A stretch of DNA of 64,000 nt from Pontixanthobacter aestiaquae (GTDB taxonomy: Bacteria; Pseudomonadota; Alphaproteobacteria; Sphingomonadales; Sphingomonadaceae). Within the stretch, counting starts at the first letter, position 1. Each line of letters opens with the position of its first letter. Shown in pieces: positions 17,573-25,799 of the stretch. Location of the stretch: assembly GCF_009827455.1 (NCBI RefSeq), contig NZ_WTYZ01000001.1, positions 1,054,001-1,118,000 of the forward strand, given 5' to 3'. Below the pieces are notes generated by a model. It was not told the origin of the DNA. It did no database searches and saw nothing but the letters and a program-made list of their open reading frames with translations. The translations under genes were made by a program, and so were the position numbers.

Positions 17573-18804
17573 CAGTCCTCGACGGTCAGCAAATTCGACT
17601 CAGAGACTTGCTGTGAGGCTTTGTTCTGGCCTTCAGCGCGGGCGATGTAGCCTTTCGACTTCTCGACTTCGCTGGAGAGCGTTTCGACGGTCTGTTTCAT
17701 CGAATCCAGTGCGCGGACTTTGAATGTGTCGACTTCGTCCATCGTGTCATAGATGTTCTGGAAGGCGCGTTGCAGCGTTTCCAGCGGGATCGTGCTGGCC
17801 GCAGCTTGCTCGTGAATTTGCCCCGTTTGCTCACGGAGCAGCGTCGATGTGCTGTCAATGATACCAGCCGTGGTTTCGTTGAGCGCAGTAATCTGTCCCA
17901 GAACCAGCCGCTGATTGGTCATCGCCTCGGATACGGTAACCGCTGTGCGCAGCGCGCCTACGGTGGTGGTGCTGGCGCGATCGACGCCTTTGACCAGCTC
18001 GACATTGTTCTTCTTGACCAGATCAAGCGCCAGATAACCCTGGACCGACACCGCCATCTGGGTGAGCAGATCCTGCGTTCGCTGGCGAACATAGAACAGG
18101 GCGGTTTCTCGCACCGCTTTGGCCTTCGTCGGATCGGTTGAGTCCAGTTCGACCGCTTTCTCTTCCAGCTTCGCGTCGAGTGTCTTGGAGATATGAATCA
18201 TCTGCTCCAGATCACCCATCGCTTCCCACAATTTCTGTCGTTCGACATCGATTGCGGCATTATCCATCAGCAGTTCGTCCTTGCCGTTACCGAGCTTGGA
18301 CAGGATTTCCTGAATGTGGGTCTGCGCGCTTTGGTAGCTGCGGAAATAATTGGTGAGCTTGTTGCCCCATGGGATAATCCCGAAAATCTTGCGTGTTCCG
18401 GTCAGCTTGCCGCGTTTCCCCGGGTCGAGGTCTTCCACAACATTGCGTAATTCCTGAAGGTTCGCGCCGACACCTTCATCCTTGTCCATCGCGCGAATCG
18501 GACGGTCGAGGAAACGGTTGGACATGCCCGCCGCAGCGGCAATTTCTTTGCGCCCCATATTGGTTAGCTGATCGACCTTCTTGCCGAATTCGGGCGAATT
18601 GGCATCGGCTTCGATCAGGTCGGCTACAAAGGAGTCGACTTTCGTTGCGAGCTTCGATTGCACTTCTTCGGAAACTGGAACCAGACCGGCGGCATTGGCT
18701 GGCTTTACCTCTGGCACCGGATCCGGGGCGGTCAGCTCCAGACCCAAGTCGGTGGCAGTTTTTGTCGCGGTGTTAGTCGAATTGTTGGTCTCGGGTGCGC
18801 TCAT
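17572..18804 (-). CDS. Toxic anion resistance protein, TelA/YaaN family
   Basis: A 410-residue, helix-rich, soluble protein. Family features are MSNRFLDRPIRAMDKD in the first third, the middle block LTNYFRSYQSAQTHIQEIL, and NVELVKGVDRASTTTVGAL followed by ALNETTAGIIDST. TelA/KlaA proteins were linked to tellurite resistance and, in Gram-positives, to envelope stress and antimicrobial tolerance; the mechanism is unknown. It is the first gene of a coupled operon with the XpaC-like and PHA-system genes. No tellurite-resistance ter genes are present. A DUF389 membrane protein is divergent 206 bases away and could share control. Confidence 0.88.
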   Translation of the reverse strand: MSAPETNNSTNTATKTATDLGLELTAPDPVPEVKPANAAGLVPVSEEVQSKLATKVDSFVADLIEADANSPEFGKKVDQLTNMGRKEIAAAAGMSNRFLDRPIRAMDKDEGVGANLQELRNVVEDLDPGKRGKLTGTRKIFGIIPWGNKLTNYFRSYQSAQTHIQEILSKLGNGKDELLMDNAAIDVERQKLWEAMGDLEQMIHISKTLDAKLEEKAVELDSTDPTKAKAVRETALFYVRQRTQDLLTQMAVSVQGYLALDLVKKNNVELVKGVDRASTTTVGALRTAVTVSEAMTNQRLVLGQITALNETTAGIIDSTSTLLREQTGQIHEQAAASTIPLETLQRAFQNIYDTMDEVDTFKVRALDSMKQTVETLSSEVEKSKGYIARAEGQNKASQQVSESNLLTVED

Positions 18805-18964
18805 GGTTTGCGTCCGGCTCCTGAATTATCCGCCCGCTGCTGTGTTCGGGGCGGCGATGAACTTCCTACTGTATTAAGGTCATAAGACACGAAGTTCAAG
18901 ATTTGTGCCCGAAACCCGATCTCACGTCTACGCTTTCGTGATCGACGGCAGCGGTGTAAAGCTG

Positions 18965-18986
18965 CTCCCAACCTCCGCTTTGGGAG
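18965..18986 (+). promoter_or_regulatory. Hairpin in the leader of the DUF389 gene
   Basis: CTCCCAA pairs with TTGGGAG around an 8-base loop, and the stem ends a few bases before the GAGAGGA ribosome site of the DUF389 gene. It could affect ribosome access or transcript stability. It has no T run, so it is not a typical terminator. Confidence 0.3.
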
Positions 18987-19010
18987 GATTCACGAGAGGA
19001 ATGCCCGCAT

Positions 19011-20552
19011 ATGGCGAGCCAGTCACCGACCCCGTCACCGCCACCGACACCGATCCTAAATAAGAAGAATGATCTGCAATTCGCGCGCGTTATATTGAGC
19101 TTCCGCAAATGGTGGCGCGATGATGTGGTGGGCACGGTTGACCAACACGCGGTGATCGAAAAGCGCCGCGCAGAATGCGTCATGTCGGCGCGTTATATGT
19201 TCATGACGGCGATGTCGGGCGGAATTGCGATCCTTGGCTTGCTGCTGTCCTCGCCGGCGGTTGTTATCGGGGCGATGCTTCTATCGCCGCTGATGGACCC
19301 GATTATGGGCTTGGGCTTCGCGCTGGCTATTGGTGATTACAAATGGCTTCGGCGTTCGGCCATATCGCTCGCATGGGGATCGTTGATGGCGATCGGGCTT
19401 TGCTCGCTGGTCGTTTTCCTGTCGCCGATTCAGGATATCACTTCCGAGATTGCGTCGCGAACGCGGCCCAATCTGTTCGACTTGCTGGTCGCGGTATTCT
19501 CGGCTCTTGCGGGTGCCTATGCCATGATCCGCGGGCGTGAAGGCACGATTGTCGGCGTTGCGATTGCGACGGCATTGATGCCGCCGTTGGCGGTGGTCGG
19601 CTTCGGTTTGGCAACCTTCAACTGGACGGTATTTTCGGGTGCGTTGCTGCTTTATGTGACAAACCTGATGGCAATCGCGCTGATCGCGGCATTGATGGCG
19701 CGCATTTACGGATTTCGAACTGCCTTGTCAGAGAAACAGTCGCAGTTTCAGAATATCGCAATTATTGTCGTCTTTATTGCATTGGCAGTGCCGCTTGGCC
19801 TGTCACTGCGCCAGATTGCGTGGGAGGCCAATGCAGCACGCCAAGTGCGCGGCGAGTTGGTAGAAAACTTTGGATCGGCGGCACGATTGTCGCAGCCGGA
19901 AATTAATTTTGATGGCGAGCCGCTTCAAGTTTCGGCCTTTGTCTGGACGACGCAGCTTAAACCCGATGCGGAAACAAAAGCGGAAGCAAACCTGACACGT
20001 GATCTGGGGCGCAAGGTTGATATTGATCTCAAACAATTCCTTGTTCGCGATGAGCAAAGCGCAGAGCAGGCCCAGCTGACCTCGGCGAAAGAACAAGAAG
20101 AGGCCGCAGCCTCGCAGCGTGCGGACGCTTTGGCGGCCCGTTTGGCATTGATGGCGGGCGTTGAGGAAAGCGAAGTGATGGTCGACCGTCAGCGTCGCCG
20201 CGCGATGGTAAAAGCGGTTGAACTCGAAGGAGCGCCTCTGGCAACGTATTTCGACCTGGAACAGCGCATCGCGGCGACAGAACCCGACTGGCGGGTTGAA
20301 TTGATCCCTCCAGCAAAAGCGTTGCCGACCATCGCGTTCGATGATGGCGAACCGACCGAAGCTGGTATGCGAGCACTTGCGCTGATTGCATGGTCATCGG
20401 GTCGGGTCGGGGCGCCGGTGGTTCTCTCAGGTCCTGCAGCTGCAGTGGAACTGGCCCAGAAAGAGCTCGCCGCAGCAGGTGTTCAGCTTTTCGCGACCGA
20501 GACCGGACGTGGCCCGAACGTCACCGCGAAATGGGGCAGCGTGGAGCGGTAG
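19011..20552 (+). CDS. DUF389 domain-containing membrane protein
   Basis: A 513-residue protein whose N-terminal half carries the DUF389 membrane domain (residues ~60-260; AILGLLLSSPAVVIGAMLLSPLMDP and GVAIATALMPPLAVVGFGLA). The C-terminal ~250 residues are soluble, start with helical, glutamate-rich sequence and end in an alpha/beta section that may be periplasmic or cytoplasmic. DUF389 proteins are widespread and poorly characterised; transport or envelope-stress roles are only suggestions. It is transcribed divergently from the TelA operon. The start is supported by a GAGAGGA site about 10 bases upstream. Confidence 0.82.
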   Translation: MASQSPTPSPPPTPILNKKNDLQFARVILSFRKWWRDDVVGTVDQHAVIEKRRAECVMSARYMFMTAMSGGIAILGLLLSSPAVVIGAMLLSPLMDPIMGLGFALAIGDYKWLRRSAISLAWGSLMAIGLCSLVVFLSPIQDITSEIASRTRPNLFDLLVAVFSALAGAYAMIRGREGTIVGVAIATALMPPLAVVGFGLATFNWTVFSGALLLYVTNLMAIALIAALMARIYGFRTALSEKQSQFQNIAIIVVFIALAVPLGLSLRQIAWEANAARQVRGELVENFGSAARLSQPEINFDGEPLQVSAFVWTTQLKPDAETKAEANLTRDLGRKVDIDLKQFLVRDEQSAEQAQLTSAKEQEEAAASQRADALAARLALMAGVEESEVMVDRQRRRAMVKAVELEGAPLATYFDLEQRIAATEPDWRVELIPPAKALPTIAFDDGEPTEAGMRALALIAWSSGRVGAPVVLSGPAAAVELAQKELAAAGVQLFATETGRGPNVTAKWGSVER

Positions 20553-20562
20553 GCTTCGCGAT

Positions 20563-22311
20563 TTAAGCCGCTTCCAGAATCTCGAACGGTTGGATTTCAC
20601 CGCTTAGATAGAGCTTCTTCGCCTTGGCGCGAGACAGTTTGCCTGAGCTGGTGCGCGGCAATGTGCGCGGCGGGACCAATTCGACAACGCAATTCATGCC
20701 GGTGATCGAGCGGACCTTGTCGCGGATGACTTCGTGCAGTTTTGCGCGTTCTTCGGGGTCTATCACGCGGCAATGGACCAGTACGGCGGGGGCTTCCTCG
20801 CCATTGTCGGTTTCCACGCTGAACGCGGCGATATCGCCATGATTGAAGCCGGGCAATTGCTCGACTGCCCATTCGATATCTTGCGGCCAGTGGTTCTTGC
20901 CGTTGATGATAATCATGTCCTTCGCGCGGCCGACGATGAACAGATAGTCGTCTGCCATGTAGCCCATATCGCCGGTATCCAGCCACCCATCGACGAGGCA
21001 CTCATTGGTCGCTTCTTCATTGCGAAAATATGAGTGCATAACACTGGTTCCGCGGCACCAGACTTTGCCGATTTGGTGATCGCCTCTTGCGCTGCCATCT
21101 TCGCCGCGAATTTCCATTTCCATGCCCGGAATGGCTTTTCCGCAATTGACGATGGCGCGGTAGCGGGCAGGGCGGGACAGATCGCCGCGTGTGCCCGACA
21201 GGCGTTCTTCCTCGACCAGCTCGACACGAATCCCTTCGCGCGGCGGCATAACTGTGACCGCAAGCGTTGCTTCGGCCAGACCATAGCTAGGAGTGAAAGC
21301 GTTGGCCTTGAATCCCGCATCGGCAAAGGCGTTGACGAAGTTCTGCATAACGTCGGGCCGGATCATATCTGCGCCGTTACCAGCAGTGCGCCAGCGCGAC
21401 AGGTCGAAGCGGTCCGCGACATTGCTCTGGCTGGAAATACGGCGCGCGCAAATATCGTAACCGAATGTCGGTGAATAGCTGAGCGTATTGCCTTCATTGC
21501 GGCTGATCAGCGTCAGCCAAGCCAGCGGACGCCGCGCGAAATGCTCTGTCTTGATGTAATCGATCGACGCCTGGTTTGCGATCACCGACAGGAAGCACCC
21601 GACAAGGCCCATATCGTGATACCACGGCAGCCAGCTGACCACGCGGTCGTTCTCACGAAAATCCATCGAAATCGCATGACCTGCGAGATTGTCGAGCAAT
21701 GCACGGTGCGTAACCGCAACGCCGGTCGGAAAACGCGTCGAGCCGCTCGAATATTGCAGATAGCAAATATCATCCGGATCGATCACCGGCATTTCTGCTT
21801 CGGGCGCGTCGCGGGTCGCGAAATCCTCCCAAGCGATGCCCTCGCAGCCCTGCCGTTCAGCTGCTGCTGCGCCCATCTCGGCAATTTCAGCGGGATAGAT
21901 GAGCGCTTTCGGATCGCTACTGGCGAGCTGGACTGCTAGTTGGTCGACATAGCTTTCCTTACCGCCAAACCCCGTTGGTAGAGGAAGTGGAACCGGCCAT
22001 GCGCCGATATAGACAGCGCCGCAGAATAATGCGGCAAATTCAGGGCACGTCTCAGCGATCAGTGCCACCCGGTCACCCTTGCCGAAACCCGAAGCGAGCA
22101 GACGGCGCGCAGCCATCAGCGCATCTTCGCGCATTTCGGAATAGGGATACACGCGGTCCAATTCGGCGCGCATATCGTGGAAATTCAGCCCTTTTTCGCT
22201 CCGTGCGGCGTAATCCACCGCCTCGGTGAAGGTCGAAAAATCGGACCTCCGGCGCGGTAGTGGGCAATCATTCGGTGTAGGCGCTCTTGGCGCCGCTCCT
22301 GCGTCGGTCAT
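20563..22311 (-). CDS. Fatty acyl-AMP ligase (FAAL), adenylate-forming enzyme
   Basis: A 582-residue ANL-superfamily enzyme with the ATP-loop YLQYSSGSTRFPTGVAVTH, the WLPWYHDMGLVG block and GWLDTGDMGYM, all typical of FadD32-type FAALs, which activate fatty acids as acyl-adenylates and load them on an acyl-carrier protein rather than CoA. The C-terminal lid with a conserved lysine (SSGKLSRAKAKKLY) is present. FAALs usually sit beside polyketide or lipopeptide genes; here no carrier protein or synthase is adjacent, so the acceptor is unknown. It is divergent from recX and convergent with the DUF389 gene. Confidence 0.88.
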   Translation of the reverse strand: MTDAGAAPRAPTPNDCPLPRRRSDFSTFTEAVDYAARSEKGLNFHDMRAELDRVYPYSEMREDALMAARRLLASGFGKGDRVALIAETCPEFAALFCGAVYIGAWPVPLPLPTGFGGKESYVDQLAVQLASSDPKALIYPAEIAEMGAAAAERQGCEGIAWEDFATRDAPEAEMPVIDPDDICYLQYSSGSTRFPTGVAVTHRALLDNLAGHAISMDFRENDRVVSWLPWYHDMGLVGCFLSVIANQASIDYIKTEHFARRPLAWLTLISRNEGNTLSYSPTFGYDICARRISSQSNVADRFDLSRWRTAGNGADMIRPDVMQNFVNAFADAGFKANAFTPSYGLAEATLAVTVMPPREGIRVELVEEERLSGTRGDLSRPARYRAIVNCGKAIPGMEMEIRGEDGSARGDHQIGKVWCRGTSVMHSYFRNEEATNECLVDGWLDTGDMGYMADDYLFIVGRAKDMIIINGKNHWPQDIEWAVEQLPGFNHGDIAAFSVETDNGEEAPAVLVHCRVIDPEERAKLHEVIRDKVRSITGMNCVVELVPPRTLPRTSSGKLSRAKAKKLYLSGEIQPFEILEAA

Positions 22312-22439
22312 ATAGTTTGCTAAAACCCGTCCGTTACGCGCTGATCAAGCGCTTCCATGCAGTTCTGTGTGTGCGCTACTATCTGTCGCACAGCTGTAAT
22401 CTTTCCCATTTGAGCCCAACTGTGGCACGAATAAGGCCA

Positions 22440-23024
22440 ATGCGCGACAATAGGCAGCCAAGAAAGCGGGAAAAACGACCGCCCAAACCGCTCGATTCCG
22501 CGCGTTTGCAGGAATTGGCGCTGGCTTATGTGGCGCGATATTCCACAAGCTCACATAAGCTGGAAGCCTATCTGAGCCGTAAATTGCGCCAAAAGGGCTG
22601 GGATGATGAGGGCGAGCCCGACGTAAAAGCTATAAGCGCGCGCTATGTTGAGCTCGGTTACATTGACGATGCGGCCTACGCGAAGATGAAAGCGGGCGGG
22701 CTGCTCAATCGCGGATATGGCGCGAGGCGGGTGTCGCAAGCGCTTTATGCTGCTGGGATTGATGAGCACATTCGCGAAGATGTCGCGCCGGACGAGTTCA
22801 CAAAGCGCGAAGCGGTGCAGACTATGGCGAGAAAGCGGCGCTTTGGCCCGTATTTCGCACCAAAATTTGAAGGCGATGCGCTGGAACGTGACCGGCGTGA
22901 GAAACAGATTGCCGCGTTACTGCGCGCTGGCCATGGATTTGATATGGTACGTGCGGTAATGAGTGCGAAAGATGCCGGAGCCGTCGATGAGTGGGTGGCC
23001 GAAGCGCGCGAAGAGGAGTTTTAG
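22440..23024 (+). CDS. recX: Recombination regulator RecX
   Basis: A 194-residue helical-repeat protein; YSTSSHKLEAYLSRKLRQKGW and YIDDAAYAKMKAGGLLNRGYG are RecX tandem three-helix motifs. RecX binds inside the RecA filament and restrains or modulates its activity. RecX is usually beside recA, but recA is not in the window. I start at MRDNRQPRK because the frame upstream (51 codons) lacks RecX similarity and runs into the FAAL promoter region. The DUF192 lipoprotein starts one base after the stop. Confidence 0.85.
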   Translation: MRDNRQPRKREKRPPKPLDSARLQELALAYVARYSTSSHKLEAYLSRKLRQKGWDDEGEPDVKAISARYVELGYIDDAAYAKMKAGGLLNRGYGARRVSQALYAAGIDEHIREDVAPDEFTKREAVQTMARKRRFGPYFAPKFEGDALERDRREKQIAALLRAGHGFDMVRAVMSAKDAGAVDEWVAEAREEEF

Positions 23025-23025
23025 A

Positions 23026-23514
23026 ATGCTGCTGCGGACTCTGATGATTGTTGCTGCACTTGGTCTTGCAGCCTGCACGCCGCAGACGGCAACAGCGCCG
23101 GCAGTGGCGGAGCCGGTCGCCAAATTTCATCCCGCCTCTGGTTTGGAAGTCGTTCCGCTGACGGTGACAAGCGGAGACACAGTCCATAATTTCCAGGTCG
23201 AAATTGCGCGGACAGGAAATGATCAGGCGCTGGGCTTGATGCATCGTACCGATCTTGGTCCCAATGAAGGGATGATTTTTCCGCGCAGTCCAGCCCGCCC
23301 GGCGAGCTTCTGGATGAAGAACACGGTTATTCCGCTGGACATAATCTTCGTTGGCACGGATGGCCGGATATTGAACATCGGCGCGAATGCGGTTCCGCTT
23401 TCGCTTGATCCGGTAGTGTCGATCGGTCCGGCTGCGCTCGTGTTTGAAATACCTGGTGGCCGCGCGGCTGAGCTGGGCATCAAAGCGGGCGATCTGGTTG
23501 AATGGGAACAATAG
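23026..23514 (+). CDS. DUF192 domain lipoprotein
   Basis: A 162-residue secreted protein. A lipoprotein signal with lipobox LAAC at residues ~13-16 precedes a single DUF192 domain (GLMHRTDLGPNEGMIFP, FWMKNTVIPLDIIFVG, VFEIPGGRAAELGI). The family is small and beta-rich, of unknown function. I choose the ATG one base after the recX stop because the longer frame would bury the signal peptide. It is probably cotranscribed with recX. Confidence 0.85.
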   Translation: MLLRTLMIVAALGLAACTPQTATAPAVAEPVAKFHPASGLEVVPLTVTSGDTVHNFQVEIARTGNDQALGLMHRTDLGPNEGMIFPRSPARPASFWMKNTVIPLDIIFVGTDGRILNIGANAVPLSLDPVVSIGPAALVFEIPGGRAAELGIKAGDLVEWEQ

Positions 23515-23618
23515 CTAGACAATCGGGCAAGCAGACGGGTTTCGCGCTTGGCCGCGCAGCCCGAATCGGCTAACCGCCCGGCAACGAATTTACGCCTGAT
23601 ACGGCAAGAGGTTTTGTG

Positions 23619-24017
23619 ATGGCTTTTCTCGGTAAGATTTTCACGTGGTGGAACGGTGCGACAATCGGCACGCTGCTGAATAGCTGGCGCACGGGTGAGA
23701 AAGTCGGCACCGATGCGCAGGGCAACACGTATTACCGTGCGAAGAAAACCAAGGAAGGCGCGCGTGAACGCCGCTGGGTTATCTATGATGGGCCGAATGA
23801 TGCCAGCCGGATTCCGGCGGAATGGCATGGGTGGATGCACGGGTCGGGTGACGATGTTCCCGAAAGCAACCTTCCGCCTGCGAAAATCTGGGAAGTGGAT
23901 TACACGCCTAATGCAACGGGTACTGCGGACGCTTATCGCCCCGCTGGCGCGTTGGAGCGCGGCGGCAAGCGCGCCAAAGCCACCGGTGATTACGAAGCGT
24001 GGGCTCCGGACAGCTGA
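23619..24017 (+). CDS. NDUFA12-family complex I accessory subunit (17.2 kDa)
   Basis: A 132-residue protein matching the NDUFA12/B17.2 family: WNGATIGTLLNSWRTG, then RRWVIYDGPNDASRIPAEWHGWMHG and the C-terminal AYRPAGALERGG. In alphaproteobacteria and mitochondria it is a peripheral subunit of NADH:ubiquinone oxidoreductase. The ATG is preceded by an AGAGG ribosome site; the GTG just before it is rejected. The DUF2155 gene follows 2 bases later, a common alphaproteobacterial arrangement that links it to complex I or envelope functions. Confidence 0.92.
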   Translation: MAFLGKIFTWWNGATIGTLLNSWRTGEKVGTDAQGNTYYRAKKTKEGARERRWVIYDGPNDASRIPAEWHGWMHGSGDDVPESNLPPAKIWEVDYTPNATGTADAYRPAGALERGGKRAKATGDYEAWAPDS

Positions 24018-24019
24018 GC

Positions 24020-24571
24020 ATGATGAAGCCGGCTCTTGCTTTGGTTTCGGCGCTGGCGCTGGCGTCCTGCGGCGATAGTGCACAAATTGCGCCAGCGGCC
24101 GAAGAGACCGAGGTTCCCGAAGAATTGCAGGGCGGTGCCGTCGAGGCACCTGCTGATGGCACCGAGCAAATCGGCACGCCAATGGCAGAGCGCGTTGCGA
24201 CGATTGGCGTTCTCAACAAGCGCAATAATGTGTCGCGAGATCTGGAAATGAAGCCCGGCGAAGCGCGGCGCTTGGGCGATTTAATCGTACGTTTGTCCGC
24301 CTGTGAACGCACTCCGCCATGGGAAATGCCGCGCCAGACCGGCGCTTTTGTGCAAGTGCTGGTAGAGAATAGAGAAGACGAGGATAGCTGGCTGAGAATA
24401 TTCTCTGGCTGGTTGTTCAAAGAGTCGCCCTCCCTCAATGTGGTAGAGCATCCGATCTATGATGTCTGGGTCAAAGATTGCGCGATGAGCTTCCCGGGTG
24501 GCAATGATCCCGCGCCTTCCCCGCCAGAGCCGGCTGCACCAGCGGCAGAGCCTGAAACCAACGAAGCATAA
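24020..24571 (+). CDS. DUF2155 domain lipoprotein
   Basis: A ~183-residue protein with a lipoprotein signal (LASC lipobox) and an acidic linker, followed by the DUF2155 domain: FSGWLFKESPSLNVVEHPIYDVWVKDC, whose ESPSL and YDVWVKDC blocks are family hallmarks. Function unknown; typically located between NDUFA12 and aat genes. Two ATG codons at 24020 and 24023 are possible starts. Unusually, its last 115 bases lie antisense to the last 115 bases of the convergent aat gene, so its Pro/Ala/Glu-rich tail and even the YDVWVKDC block are written opposite conserved Aat residues. Confidence 0.82.
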   Translation: MMKPALALVSALALASCGDSAQIAPAAEETEVPEELQGGAVEAPADGTEQIGTPMAERVATIGVLNKRNNVSRDLEMKPGEARRLGDLIVRLSACERTPPWEMPRQTGAFVQVLVENREDEDSWLRIFSGWLFKESPSLNVVEHPIYDVWVKDCAMSFPGGNDPAPSPPEPAAPAAEPETNEA

Positions 24572-25185
24572 GCTTCGGGCAGTGTCATCGCTGCATTACC
24601 CCGCGCGCCTTCGATCATTGTGAGATAATCCGCTTGGGCCATCGCCACTGCGCCCAGCGAGGCGAGGTGATCCGTCATAAACTGGCAATCGAGCACTTTG
24701 AAACGCGCATGCCTGAGCATTGCGACCAGCCATACCAACGCGACTTTGGACGCGTTGTCGGCGCGGCTGAACATGCTTTCGCCGCAAAAGACCTGGTCAA
24801 AGCTCACGCCGTAAAGCCCGCCGACCAACTCGCCATCTTGCCAGCACTCCACCGAATGGGCGCGCCCGACATCGTGCAGCGCAGCGTAACTGGCGGCAAT
24901 CCGGTGGCTGATCCAGCTTTCGGGATGATCGGGGCGGGGCTGGGCGCAGGACTCCACCACATCGGGAAAGGCAATGTCGCAGGTGACACGAAAACGGTCT
25001 TGACGCACCGCTTTGCGCAGCGATTTGCTCATGCTGAATGTTTCAAGCGGGAACACCGCCCGTTCGCGCGGTTCGACCCAGAATATCTCCGGATCATCGC
25101 GGCTATCGGCCATCGGGAAAATGCCGCTGCGATAGGCAAGCAGCAGCATCTCTGAAGGGATTAAGGGCGGGGCAGGGGCGTGCAT
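24457..25185 (-). CDS. aat: Leucyl/phenylalanyl-tRNA--protein transferase
   Basis: A 242-residue enzyme that adds Leu or Phe to proteins bearing N-terminal Arg or Lys, marking them for ClpS/ClpAP (N-degron pathway). Recognisable blocks are YRSGIFPMAD, IFWVEPRERAVFPLE, SVECWQDGELVGGLYGV, FCGESMFSRADNASKVAL and DCQFMTDHLASLGA. I start at MHAPAPPLIP; an extra 48 codons upstream have no family match. The C-terminus (QSLTQTS) resembles the usual alphaproteobacterial Aat end, so the 115-base antisense overlap with the DUF2155 gene appears genuine. Confidence 0.9.
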   Translation of the reverse strand: MHAPAPPLIPSEMLLLAYRSGIFPMADSRDDPEIFWVEPRERAVFPLETFSMSKSLRKAVRQDRFRVTCDIAFPDVVESCAQPRPDHPESWISHRIAASYAALHDVGRAHSVECWQDGELVGGLYGVSFDQVFCGESMFSRADNASKVALVWLVAMLRHARFKVLDCQFMTDHLASLGAVAMAQADYLTMIEGARGNAAMTLPEAYASLVSGSAAGAAGSGGEGAGSLPPGKLIAQSLTQTS

Positions 25186-25292
25186 TGCGAGCGATCCTAA
25201 CGCGGGCGAGCCTGAGCGGCCAGCGCTACCTTCAGGCCAAGATTCAGGATTGCTTTGGAACCGACATCGCTTTAGAGGCGCTGCGTGCCTGG

Positions 25293-25368
25293 AGGGGCGT
25301 AGCTCAGTTGGTAGAGCGTCGGTCTCCAAAACCGAAGGTCCAGAGTTCGAGTCTCTGTGCCCCTGCCA
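25293..25368 (+). tRNA. tRNA-Trp (anticodon CCA)
   Basis: A 76-base cloverleaf. The acceptor stem AGGGGCG pairs with TGCCCCT (last pair G-T), the discriminator is G and CCA is encoded. The anticodon loop CTCCAAA reads CCA for tryptophan, and the T arm contains GTTCGAG. In many alphaproteobacteria tRNA-Trp lies directly before secE-nusG; here 2.2 kb separates them. Confidence 0.95.
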
Positions 25369-25575
25369 GGCCCATCAGTTCCGATTTCGACGTTCTTTTC
25401 CGAAGAATAAATATTTTCCTCCCCGGGAACCCCTTAGCAAAAGCTGGGGTTTGCGGATGTGCGTGTGAATATGAACGCCGAGCAACTTCTCCATTCAGGA
25501 ACCGCGCAGGCAGTCCGTGCATTATGAGCGGCAGAACGCATGACTGCAAAAACCGACTGAAGAAGGAGAAATACT

Positions 25576-25725
25576 ATGTCCGCATTGTCTTACCGTAGCA
25601 GCCGCCCTGATCAGTGGGCCCAGCCTCGCCCTCACAGCGATGCCTCGCAGCGCTATCAAAAGCATGGTGCGATACTGCCGATGGATGAGCCGGGCTTTTT
25701 CGCACGGTTATTCGGTCTGCGCTAA
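25576..25725 (+). CDS. Small protein of unknown function (49 residues)
   Basis: A 49-codon reading frame starting MSALSYRSSRPDQW and ending PMDEPGFFARLFGLR. It is supported by a strong ribosome site (AAGGAG ending about 7 bases before the ATG), by length of uninterrupted frame, and by a strong terminator that begins 22 bases after its stop with no other gene able to use it on this strand. The protein is basic and polar with an amphipathic hydrophobic C-terminal tail (FFARLFGL) that could bind a membrane or a partner; no signal peptide or transmembrane helix. I do not recognise a family. It may be cotranscribed with tRNA-Trp. Confidence 0.65.
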   Translation: MSALSYRSSRPDQWAQPRPHSDASQRYQKHGAILPMDEPGFFARLFGLR

Positions 25726-25747
25726 TATCACTTCTTCGTCACGAAAT

Positions 25748-25781
25748 GGGCCGGTCACACTGAGTGGACCGGCCCTTTTTT
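25748..25781 (+). terminator. Rho-independent terminator after the 49-residue protein
   Basis: GGGCCGGTC pairs with GACCGGCCC, with further pairing inside the loop (CAC/GTG), followed by six T residues. It is 22 bases past the small gene's stop and upstream of the convergent AGCS gene end, so it ends rightward transcripts. Confidence 0.9.
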
Positions 25782-25799
25782 CTTGCGATTTGTAAGTCC

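Noticed and set aside
18838..18940. Possible short gene between the TelA and DUF389 genes
   Set aside because: No frame has a ribosome site and reasonable length; the gap holds divergent promoters and a leader hairpin.
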